Assembly: GCA_010645155.1 (NCBI GenBank)
Contig: JAAGOF010000104.1
Coordinates: 953,524 to 1,017,523 of the forward strand
Length of the DNA: 64,000 nucleotides
From: Tigriopus japonicus
Taxonomy: Eukaryota > Arthropoda > Copepoda > Harpacticoida > Harpacticidae
Reading direction: 5' to 3'
Both the position numbers and the translations under genes were made by a program. The notes under the pieces are model-generated. The model was given only the letters and a program-made list of their open reading frames with translations. It was not told the origin of the DNA and ran no database searches. The stretch's first letter is position 1. Each line of letters begins with the position of its first letter. This document shows, in pieces, positions 1 through 21,385 of this stretch.

Positions 1-634
1 TTACGTTAGTAGGGAAGTCTTTCCCAAGCACGTTGGATTGCTTAGCTCTCACAGCGGATATGTCAAGATTTTAAATACGTTTTTCAGCGTCAAAGTGTCA
101 AAATGAACAACTTTCATAAAACCAATTATTATATTTTAGGTTATATAAAGTAATTAAATCCCTAAAACAAATTGCTAACATTTCCAAAACTGAAGTGATA
201 GCTTTCAAAAGAGGCTGTAGATTGGCATAGACATCACATTTTACCCATTTATCTCGAGCAGATGTTCAGCCATATTAGTACAATGAAATCTGAAATGATA
301 TTCTTTATTTATTTAAAGACATATATTGTAAGATCTTTGTTATGTCTAGATCTTTCATTGGCTTCCTATATCACTAGATATAAACTAATTTTGTTGGCTT
401 GATGTTGGATTTTTTAAAATAAATTTATCAATCAATATTGGGCAGCTAACAAGGTCCATTTCCTCAATATTTATATCACTTTATTGATTCCTTAACTTGT
501 AAAGAGCTTACTTCTTTTCAATCCAGGCAGAGTGCACTTTCTTACTTCCTCATTCCCATTACATGATCAAGCACATGGGTTTCTCATTAGTTTCACTCCT
601 ATGAAAGGACTCAAATAGTTAAAAGTAGTCAATA
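1..634. other. AT-rich sequence without a recognisable gene
   Basis: I see no convincing open frame, RNA gene or repeat boundary here. It ends at the TA target site of the mariner element that begins at 637. Confidence 0.5.
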
Positions 635-636
635 TA

Positions 637-1920
637 CCGGGTAGTGAATAAGTCTTGAGACCATTTATATTTTACTTTCGTGAGAGTTTGAGTGCTTAGA
701 AAATTTGTTTGCGCATATCAAATGAATCGTCAGCATCTCAGCTTACAATTTTTCCGTGATTTGTCAACAAAATAATTGAGTACTTCACAATGGAAGCCAA
801 AAGAGCCATGATTGGTCATTTGGTCCGCGCCGGCAAAACCACCTCTGACATAATGAAGACCCTTAATGTCAGCAAGGCCACAGTTTTTCGAGTCCGAAAT
901 CGGTTAGCAGATGGAGATGAACTTAGAGACAAACCCAAGAGTGGAAGACCGGCAAAAGTTAAGCCCGCAGACGTCAAAAAGGCCTTTGAGATGACTCCAA
1001 CCATGGCAATGTCCCACTACGCCAAGAAGAGGCACGTGCACAGGTCCACCATCAGCAAGGCTGTGAAAAAGGCTAAAGGAAAGTCACTCAGAAGAATAGA
1101 GATGCCTCTCCTGTCAAAACATCACCAATAACTTCGTCTGGAGCGCTGTCGACGTCTGCTGAACAGTTTGAAGCACTCAGGAAATCGGGTGGTTTTCTTC
1201 TCAGACGAGAAGACATTCACTGTGGATCCTGTGTTCAACAAGCAAAATGACAGGGTCGTCTGCTTTGGAAACACCGACACGAGGTTCAGAAGGGTCTCCA
1301 CAACCAAGCATCCAGCTTCAGTGATGATGTTGGGGGTCATTGCATCAACCGGAGAGAAAATGCCTCCAGTTTGGTTCCCTACTGGATACCGTTTAACAGC
1401 AGCCGACTACTTGATAGTCTTGAAGGAAAATGTGTTCCCATAGATCATCAAGACCATGAAGAAGTCAAAAAAGGCCACCTATGTCTTCCAGCAGGACGGG
1501 GCACCTGCCCACACTGCAAAAATCGTTCAGGAGTGGATGAGCGCCAACATGAACGTCTGGCCAAAGGATTTCTGGCCTCCTCAGAGCCCAGATTTAAATC
1601 CTTTAGACTATTCAGTATGGTGGCAAGTGGAGAAGAATGCCTGTAAGGACCGCCACCCAAATATTGATGCCCTCAAGGACTCGGTCAACAAGGAATGGAG
1701 GAGGATGCACAAGGACTACATCATGAAGGTCTGCCAAGGCTTTAGGACCCGGTTGGAGGACGTCATTAAGGCCAATGGAGCCCAAATTCATAAATAATCA
1801 AAGTTATTGTAGATTGATATCAATCTGAAATAAAAAAAACCTGTCCGACTTCAACCTCATCAATCAAGTGTACCACTTTGCTGAGCGAAAGAGAGGTCTC
1901 AAGACTTTTTCACTACTCGG
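637..1920 (+). mobile_element. Tc1/mariner-family element, full length but dead
   Basis: The ends are 26-bp terminal inverted repeats at 637-662 and 1895-1920 that agree at 24 of 26 positions. The left end starts CCGGGTAGTGAATAAG and the complement of the right end starts CCGAGTAGTGAAAAAG. Each end is flanked by the TA target duplication typical of the superfamily (635-636 and 1921-1922). The 1284-bp length and a single transposase frame fit a mariner-like element. The transposase inside carries two premature stops, so this copy cannot be autonomous. Confidence 0.9.
790..1797 (+). pseudogene. mariner transposase with two in-frame stops
   Basis: One frame of 336 codons runs from ATG 790 to TAA 1795-1797. 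It is broken by TAA at 1129-1131 and TAG at 1441-1443, with no frameshift. The N-terminal third has two helix-turn-helix segments and a GRPAK linker, as in mariner DNA-binding domains. The catalytic acidic residues are still readable: the first in SDEKTF, the second in QQDGAPAHT and the third in SPDLNPLD. I count 36 residues between the second and third, a DD36D spacing. Both breaks look like point mutations. Confidence 0.9.
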
Positions 1921-1922
1921 TA

Positions 1923-3845
1923 AATCACACTACCACAGTTTCATGATATGCTTAAGAATGTTTCTTTCTGTGCATCAAGCTGCACTTCAGCTGGGAAATT
2001 GGGAAGCATTACAAGAAGTACCATCAAATAAAAATTCTTTCTTTGGTGACTTGATCAATGGACCAAATGCATTTGTGTTGAAAATTTGGGCAAATATATG
2101 CTAAGAAAATAATCTGTTTTGAGCTTAAAAGATGCCCCAAATTATGTATGCCTCACACAATGCAAACACCGAAATTTGTCTTACTCTCTTGGTTCACTCA
2201 CATTTAGGAAAAGTAAATGGAATTTTGGTATGTGGCTGAATCACCAACAGAACAAGCCCCGCCATCAAGATGAACTCACACACCATGAAGAATCTATCAG
2301 TAGTTGAGACTTGTCTGATTCCAAAATAACTGTGGGTGTGAATTTGCTCCTATCACTAAAGCTGTTGCACACTTGCACTACTTTCAAAGGTGGGTGTGCC
2401 ATCAACCATGGACTGTAGCACTATAACAGATGAAGGAGTACTTCTACAAGTCAAATGAACTGAACTTACGACTCAAAAAACACACTTGAAAGGCACTGCA
2501 CAGATGAATTTAACACATTTCAAGATGATTTTTCAAGATGTTTGTAATGTTGTGAGTGAGAAGCAACTGGCAAAACAAACAAGGGTGACTGCAAATTGTA
2601 GGCTTACTTTGATTGTGATTTGGATCTTGCAAAAAGAATTCAGTCTCAAGTCATTTCTTTAAATAATAGAAGCCTACCATGAGCCTATGAATTGCAGAAG
2701 GAACTTAATACTCAAAATATTAAAAGTTGTTGTGCTGCCATCGGAAGAAATCATGTTGTCTGATGGTCAATGATCTCGTCACCTTTTGAATGGCAAATGT
2801 GGCCAATCCTGCCCAATAAGAATTGACTTGGGTTGCCTGAATGACGCATAATTTGAGACAGGCACTTTTTCTGATGTGGTTTCAGATCCTTTCAATTAAG
2901 AAATCCTTGTCTAGAGGTATGGTTGACAACTCTGCAGGGAGAGCAATACAATCTCGGCTTGAAGTTGGTACCAATTCTCAGTAGTGGCGTGGCTCTGAAT
3001 TTGTAATTCAGCAATTAGTTGCACTAATAAAATACCTTACCTTGGTAGACCTTGGTATCTATAATACATTGGTTCTTACATGAGGAAAGCTTGGCGTATG
3101 GGTTCAATCTTTCTTCTGTTATTGGACTTTCATCCTCCCCAACAATCAGCCTGCTTTGACTTTTCTTTTTAGAGAGAGGTTGGATTTGAAAATTTCCTGG
3201 ACAAAACATTGAAATTTAGGGATCAGAAATCAACTTTAACACTTCCAGAGGGTAGCTAGAGTTGTGGCATGGGTCAAGCACGAAAACTCATCCTCAAAGG
3301 GACTTGAAACCACTTTTCTTGGACGGTTGCGTTCTCCCGCCACAATTTGTTTCTTCCCTACTGATGTAAGAGAATCTGATGATTGGCGGCGGCAGCGCAG
3401 TCTAGGAATTCAGTGGTCTATGGGTCTACATACTTATAATTTGTTTTCGGACCTCAAATGGATGAAGCATATTACGGCCGTCCTTACCTTCTTTCTCGTT
3501 TCATAATCTCTAAACTTTGCACAAAGCTACATCCAGCCTCCACCATTTAAAATCGTTGCCCAATCCGCTCACCAGAGGGAGACACTCTCTTTTACGTGGA
3601 ACAGACACATACGTACAGCGAGTGTCTCACCATTATTCTTGTTCTTGTTGTTGTTTGACTACCTCCTGAGTTTCATCAAAGGCAGCGTACAAACCTTATC
3701 AGGTACAATTATTCAATAATTTAACTTTAACCTTCTAGTTTCCTTAATGTAAAACAATTTCAAATGACAAATACGCCATGTACTACAACCGATTGAGCAT
3801 CAATTAATAAATGATTTTGCCACCGGATAACTTTTAGATACTACC
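1923..3845. other. Intergenic sequence upstream of PCCA
   Basis: About 1.9 kb with short open frames only, none resembling a known protein or having conserved composition. The last 300 bases before the PCCA start probably hold its promoter and 5' leader. A CAG/GTACAA donor-like site near 3700 could mark a non-coding first exon, but this is a guess. Confidence 0.4.
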
Positions 3846-6800
3846 ATGCCTAGTTGGCTGTTGCGAGGATTTCCCCGAGCCCGTCAACTGTGGCACAATG
3901 GACGTCCATCTTCCATTGGCTCAATATCTACGGCTCAAGTGCACAAACCGGAGAAATGGGAAGAGATCTTCACGGCACATCCCATTGACCCCACGGAAAA
4001 AACTTTTGACAAGATCTTGATTGCCAATCGCGGAGAAATCGCCTGTCGAGTTATACGAACTGCTCGGAAAATGGGCATCAAAACCGTAGCCGTCCATTCA
4101 GTGGCTGATGCCAACTCATTGTTCGTTAAAATGGCCGATGAAGCCGTCAATATTGGTCCTCCGCCCGCACGAGAGTCTTATTTGGTCATGGAAAAGATCT
4201 TGAGAGCCGTGGAGCAAACGGGAGCTCAAGCGGTTCATCCTGGATACGGGTTTTTGAGCGAAAATACGGTATTTGTATCCGAATTGGAAAAAGCCAAGGT
4301 CACGTTTATCGGACCCAATTCCAAGGCCATCGAGGGCATGGGCGATAAATTGGCCTCGAAAAGGTTGGCGACTCAGGCCAAGGTGAATGGGATTCCCGGT
4401 TTTGATGGGGTGGTTCAGGATGCTGAACACTGCGTCAAACTCAGTAATGAGATTGGATATCCGGTCATGATCAAGGCTTCAGCCGGAGGAGGTAAGGAAA
4501 TGAACCGAGTATTGGCATAGACACGTTCATTTGGCTTATCCAATAATGGAATTAGGCAATCAATGGTGTCTTGAAGCACATACAGTACAATTTGCTTTCA
4601 TTTTGAACGTAATCTAATAAATACGAAGTACGTCCTAGTCTCAAACCGGGTCGGACGGACAGAAAAAATAGATTTCAGGATTTTGAGTTTGTAGAAGGTC
4701 TTGTCTATTTAAATTCTAATGAAGCCTCATCAAGTCCTCTATCTCGTATATTATTGAGACATGTTGGGCTACTAAAAAAGGCCATTTTAGCCCCAAAATC
4801 ATAATTGAGGTACTGTCCCCCCCAACAACCCCGAATACCTAAGTAACTTAATGGTCTTCATGGTTCATCCCTATGGCTCATCCCCAATGACCACAGTAAT
4901 TCATAAGCAAATTCTCTCATTTCATTTGAAAGTCTCAAAATATCAATCTTAAAAAAATCTTTCAAAAGTTGTGATTCTCAACATAATTCTTAGGAGTCTA
5001 AATTTGGTCAACCGACCCTGTAAACCCTATTCAGAGCACGTACACATGCTTTTAAAGTAAGACAGTTTTTCGTATTCGGCTCTAGGTGGTAAAGGTATGA
5101 GGATTGCATGGAACGACAGTGAAGCCAAAGAGGCTTTCAAATTGTGTTCGGAAGAAGGTGCTGCCAGTTTTGGTGACGATCGGATGCTCGTCGAGAAGTT
5201 TGTGGACAGTCCTCGACACGTGGAGATCCAAGTTCTTGGAGACAAGCACGGCAACGCCATCTACCTCAATGAGCGTGAATGTTCAATTCAGAGGAGAAAT
5301 CAAAAAGTCATTGAAGAGGCTCCTAGTCCATTCTTGGATCCCGAGACTCGGCGAAAAATGGGCGAGCAGGCCATTAGCTTGTCCAAAGCCATCGGTTATG
5401 ACTCTGCAGGGACAGTTGAATTTTTGGTAGATTCCCAGAAAAACTTTTATTTTCTCGAGATGAACACTAGGCTTCAGGTGGAGCATCCCATCACGGAATG
5501 CATTACAGGTGGGTTCAAACACTTCTCTTCCCCTTTTTTACGGATATTCTAATCCATCCTTGATTGGCAGGGGTCGACTTGGTTCACCAAATGATCAGGT
5601 CAGCGTATGGGCATCCTTTGAAGTTGACCCAAAACGACATTCAAATTCGGGGATGGGCCATTGAAAATCGGGTTTATGCCGAGGATCCCTTTAAAAACTT
5701 TGGAATGCCCTCGATCGGTAGACTTTACAAGTACGAAGAACCCAAGAGTCTCTCTGGGGTTCGATGTGATTCGGGTATCGAAGAAGGCTCTGAAATCAGT
5801 ATGTACTACGACCCCATGATTTGTAAGTTGACCACTTATGCCGATAGCCGTGAAGAGGCCATCAAGAAATCCGTGGATGCTTTGGATCATTACGTCATTC
5901 GTGGAGTGACCCACAATATCCCGCTTCTTCGTGACATCCTCACCGAGACCAAGTTCAATGAAGGCAACTTCACCACAAACTACCTCCCAGAAACGTATCC
6001 GGATGGCTTTCAAGGGGTCCAACTAACCCAAGACGAATCTCTCGAATTAGCCGTGATTGCCTCGGCAATGCACAGCAAAGAAGCCAATCGAGCTCGCCAA
6101 ACCTTGAATAACTACGTGATCAAGAACGAGGAGAGCAATTTGGATGAATTCGACCTCATGGTCACCGTTAAAGGGGAAGATATTCCCGTTCAAATGACCC
6201 GAGATGGAGCGCGTTTCGTGGCCAAGTCGGGTGGTAAGACCTTTGCTCTTTTGGACAATTTCCAACTGTCTGATTCGGTCGTGAAAGCCAACTTTGACGG
6301 TAAAATCTCGGTGGTTCAACTGATTGGTCGACAAGCTGATGGAACTCTTCGAATCCGATATAAGGGTAAATATTTCACTTTTTGACACATCCAACTCAAT
6401 GTTAAAGACGCTTTTCCAAGAGGCACAGAATATCCCCGAGTGAGAGGCTGGCAGCTACGAGAATTATGATTCCCAGCAATATCAAATGACACCTTGCTTG
6501 GGTTCACTTCAATTTTCAGCTCAATCGGATGCTGGAGTGAAAAGTAATGCCTCCTCAAACTTAAATACTAAAAAGAGCATAGAATGAATGATCTTCCCCT
6601 TTTGTAGTAAATAGTGATGGACCGAAAGGGCTCATAACCGAAACCGAAAGTTTCGGCCGAAAGAGGGCTTAACCGAAACCGAAAGCAGTGTTCACTGTTT
6701 ACAAAACTGTTCAAATGCAAAATCCGCCTTAAAAATTAGAATGTGTTCGATGTTGGGTAGTCGCAAATTTTGAAAAATCTTAAAACTTAAATTTCAAAGG

Positions 6801-7600
6801 TTTTTGACCAATTTTTTTTTCGATTTTGTTGTCAAACTCCATTTTATATAGTGCTTGTTTGCTTTCGGTTTCGGTAGGCATAGCCAAAACCGAAACCGAA
6901 ATTTCGGCCGAAAGCGCTTTCGGTCCATCACTAGTAGTAAATCAATTAATAAGAAGAGGGCTAGCTCATTTATTCTCAATAGGATTTGCACCTAACTTTG
7001 AGAGAGCAGGACTTTTGACTTCGGGGTTCGATTGAGCTGAAAATTCAAATACGTAGTCTTCTCAACACGAAAAGAATGGCTTACTAGAAAAGCACAATCT
7101 CAATGCTAGCTTCCCCTTCCCATAATTCAGTGGTTCTTGATTTTTCATCCTTCCCTTTGTCACGAGGAGCACCAAGGATAAAACTCTTTTTTCCTTTTTT
7201 TGGCAATTTAGGCACTGCTTTGAACGTGCCCGTCATTCCTGCTCACGCTGCTCAACTCAGGAAATATATGAAGGAGAAACCCAAATTAGATTTGTCCAAA
7301 GTGATCTTGTCTCCAATGCCCGGAGTTGTTAAGGCCATATCCGTTGAGATTGGGCAAATGGTTGGAGAAGGCTTGGGTAAGTCATAAAAGCTATTTTTGG
7401 GCGATTCGCACTTTCAAACCCACGTGAAAAAACGCAATGTGTTACACTCAATTTTATTCAAATTTGCAGAATGCTGCGTAGTTGAAGCAATGAAAATGCA
7501 AAACTCCATGAAAGCCTCGGCTACAGGAAAAGTGAAGACCATCAACATCAAAGTTGGAGATACTGTGGAGGAAGATCAAATCCTTATCGAATTGGAATGA
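3846..7600 (+). CDS. PCCA: Propionyl-CoA carboxylase alpha chain, mitochondrial
   Basis: Biotin-containing subunit of the mitochondrial enzyme that carboxylates propionyl-CoA to methylmalonyl-CoA, used in breakdown of odd-chain fatty acids and of Val, Ile, Met and Thr. Five exons: 3846-4491, 5086-5508, 5571-6365, 7212-7376 and 7470-7600. All introns interrupt a codon after its first base, and the sum is 2160 nt or 719 residues; human PCCA has 728. The first ~25 residues are rich in Arg and lack acidic residues, as in a mitochondrial targeting peptide. The biotin carboxylase domain follows ([18 protein letters not shown], then the ATP-grasp glycine loop ASAGGGGKGMR spanning the exon 1/2 junction, then [14 protein letters not shown]). 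The C-terminal biotinyl domain contains EAMKMQNSM with the acceptor Lys at residue 685, 34 from the end as in human. Intron 3 contains two nested transposons. The gene is convergent with the POLQ-like gene. Confidence 0.96.
6417..7140. repeat. Diverged copy of a palindromic non-autonomous element, split by a later insertion
   Basis: The two ends are inverted relatives of each other and of the copies at 18180-18624 and 27537-27939. Shared words include GAGAGGCTGGCAG and CAATTTTCAGCTCAATCG on the left, and GATTGAGCTGAAAATTCAAA and CAATGCTAGCTTCCCCTTCC on the right. It lies wholly inside PCCA intron 3. Its centre is interrupted by the hAT-like element at 6612-6933. Confidence 0.7.
6612..6933. 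mobile_element. hAT-like MITE, 322 bp, with perfect 8-bp target duplication
   Basis: The ends are inverted repeats: TAGTGATGGACCGAAAG on the left, and its exact complement CTTTCGGTCCATCACTA on the right. The direct repeat GTAGTAAA lies at 6604-6611 and again at 6934-6941. An 8-bp duplication and a terminus starting TAG are typical of hAT elements. Subterminal CCGAAACCGAAA and TTTCGGCCGAAA words recur in both arms. No transposase frame is present. It is inserted in the older palindromic element at 6417-7140. Confidence 0.88.
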
Positions 7601-7988
7601 GCATTTATAACCAACCAACCAACAGACCAGTCAAACCCAGAGTGTCGAAAATATAGAATCTAATCAGCACAGCTTCGAGATTAGTTTGGCTCAAAATCCT
7701 CTAAAATCTCGAGGATATTGAAATTAGTTTCCTCCAGTTTCAAACAAAAAATCAAGTGTGAAGTTTGAAATCAATTCCTCTCTATTGCTTGGGAAATTTA
7801 GAAAACAAGTCTTCACCTTTTCAAAACTCCTTCCACAAAATTGTACATCAGCCATATAATCGACTGAAAACTTCAAATTATGTGAAACCAATGCTTAAAC
7901 TCTAAAGAAAGTCAGGATAGCGAAATTGGCCGCCGTTATTGACTCTACTCTAAAGATGGAAGTGTATTTTTATTAGCCTAGACTGGCT
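7601..7988. other. Spacer between convergent PCCA and POLQ-like genes
   Basis: About 390 bp of non-coding sequence. I looked on the minus strand for a further exon of the POLQ-like gene and found no recognisable coding sequence. Confidence 0.5.
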
Positions 7989-19020
<11,032 letters not shown>

Positions 19021-19099
19021 GATATTTTTGTTTCTCTTTGACTTTTTTCAAGATTTAGCGGGCTGGATTTGAAAATTTGGAGTCATAGATGTTAAGATG

Positions 19100-19970
19100 T
19101 ATGGACATTAATCCACACGCACTTTCCTCTCGGAAGGGTGACCATAATTTGCGTACCAAAATTGTGTTTAATGTGACTCACGTTAGTCACACTCATTTCT
19201 CGCGAAACAAAAAAATGTTTCTGATTTCCATATGAGATTGCTTCTGAGTGACCTCTTGGAGGATCTTGAGCATGGATAGAACTACAATCAGTTCAAAAAG
19301 TGGCAATAAGCCAAAAGAGTGTAAGTTAAATAATATATGATTTCATTCATGACACGTTCTTGTATGGTCAGTTAACAGATAACGGGATTTTGGTATTCAA
19401 AATTTTCAAAAAACAGGAAAAGGTCACCTTATGTAGCATGGACAGCCAAGCAGGAAGTTAAGGGAGGATGTTAGGTTTAAAAAGCTTCACTGTTACAGGT
19501 TGACAAATTAGATTAGAAATCTCAAAAGTTCTCGTAGAAATGGAGTGAAAACAATACAAAATGTAAAGGTACTTAGAATGGTTCCAAGAATCATGATTTT
19601 AATGCCAGCAAAAATGAAGAGAAGCCAATGCAGGATCAACCGTATTTAGTTTCCCATTCCTTATTTCCTAAAATTTATACAGTCAGCCTGTAACAGTTAA
19701 ACTTTTCAAACCCAACACCTTAACTTTAGCTACATGTTTGGCTGTCCATACTACTTCAGGTCTCCCTTTCTTAAAATAGACGACGTACGTGTGCTAGAGT
19801 GAAAGGACGACCTTTCCTCTAGGTCTGTTCAAGTAAAAGATAACTGTCACATTTTGTTTTTGTTTCGCTCGAATTGAGTGTGACTAAAGTGGGTCAGATT
19901 GAATACAAGTTTGATATGCAAATTATGGCTACCCTTCCGAGAGGAAAGTGCGTGTGGATTAATGACCATA
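19100..19970. mobile_element. Mutator-like non-autonomous element with ~115-bp inverted repeats and 9-bp target duplication
   Basis: Arms at 19100-19214 and 19856-19970 are inverted repeats of about 115 bp with high identity. The left starts TATGGACATTAATCCACACG and the complement of the right TATGGTCATTAATCCACACG. GTTAAGATG flanks both ends (19091-19099 and 19971-19979). Long inverted repeats with a 9-bp duplication are the hallmark of Mutator-like elements. There is no transposase. It fills the spacer between the divergent POLQ-like and CHAF1B genes, 79 bp from the POLQ-like start codon. Confidence 0.85.
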
Positions 19971-20680
19971 GTTAAGATGTAGATAGACGGAAGCCTTTAA
20001 TCGTCGTAACGAGCAAGTTAGATGGCGCATTTTTTGTACCCAGGGTTGGTTTATTAGTATTTATAGGGGGGTTTCGATTCGATGAAGAAGGTTTTTATTT
20101 ATGAATGGACGCTAAAGCATGGTTTCGAGATATATCAAGGGAAGAATCTAGCCTAGATGGTCTGATCGATGAAGTCCTCCTTTGTTTAATGTCAACAGAG
20201 AAAAGAAAATGAGGACATTGGTCATAGCTTAACTCTATAGTTTTGGGCATATTTTGGTATAGGTTACATCAAATCTTGATTATTGGCCAAATTTAAATTC
20301 ATTGAGGTTTTCCCGTCATGTTATGTTTGGGTTTCTCATTGAAATTCCGGATCACTGTTTGCGTTTGGCCCGTTTGGCGCTTAAAATGTCACGGATTGTC
20401 AGCGCTGCCAATTTGGGAGGTCTCTGTACCGGAATTTATTTTGCGGCAAGTTTTACGCTGACGTTATGTAGAATTTTCCAAGTTTAAGAGCTCAACACGA
20501 ATAAACTATTTGATCGTTCAATTAAAATGAATCTTAAGCTATCCGGTGCTTTCACTCTTGGTTCTTGCGCGTTGACGATGAAATAAGTAATACTTTGAAA
20601 GGAAAATTTGAATTTCTGATGTTTATGAATTTATGAATACACGGTGGTTGACGTGCAGATCTTGAAATTTCTTGAAAATG

Positions 20681-20902
20681 CAGGGGTCGGCAACGACCGA
20701 GACCGCAGCCCACCAATGGGCCCAAGAGCGCTTTTACACGGTGAATGTCCAAACGAGTGAACCCGTTAGCATTCACACTCCAAAGTACCCATGAGCCTAG
20801 CGCTCTTTGATCGTTGATTTATGGGCCCTTGAACAGTCCCTGACTACCCTAAGCTAAATTTGATGGGCCTTGCCCTGACCCAAAAGCGGATGCCGACTCC
20901 CG
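20681..20902. mobile_element. Degraded hAT-like element of the CAGGGGTCGGCAAC type
   Basis: Starts CAGGGGTCGGCAAC and ends near GCCGACTCC, which is the inverse of the start. The interior shares GTGGGCCC, CTCTTTGATCG and GGGCCCTTGAAC words with the better-preserved relative at 43233-43502. No clear target duplication remains. Confidence 0.65.
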
Positions 20903-21385
20903 GTGGTCTAAAGCGTTCTAACCTCGACTAGTGATGTGAAATCCGGGCTTGGGCAAGTTTTTTCGCGGGAGGTTGCAAGGTAGGGTCACCTAATGGAGAT
21001 TTTGTGCTTCGCTAACTAACTCAAGCAAACACAAATTTGAGTTTAATTTACAACCCTGATCCACAGTAACCAAAGTCAGGGGCGCGTTTCAGTACTTCTT
21101 AATGAAAAACCGGTTTATGAAGATAGGTGGGCAGAAGGAAATCCCATTTCACTGAAGGTTAATTGGCGACCCCGGTGTACGATGTCACGCAAAAAAGCTT
21201 GCCCAACCCACATCACTAACCTCGACCAGTCGCCAACCATGACAAACGTTTGACTCTTAAATCGAATTCCGTTGTGGCCAACCTGAATGTTGACTTGAGG
21301 AGTTGGTTCGTTCAATCCAAGCCGCACTTTGTTTTCCATCAACTTGGACCACTTTCACTCACTCCTAATCCCGAATCAATCCTTG
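20903..21385. other. Upstream region of CHAF1B
   Basis: About 480 bp of non-coding sequence that probably contains the CHAF1B promoter and 5' leader. I see no convincing core promoter motif. Confidence 0.4.

Noticed and set aside
3264..3506. 80-codon open frame upstream of PCCA
   Set aside because: No recognisable domain, no neighbouring exons in phase, and composition like the surrounding non-coding sequence.
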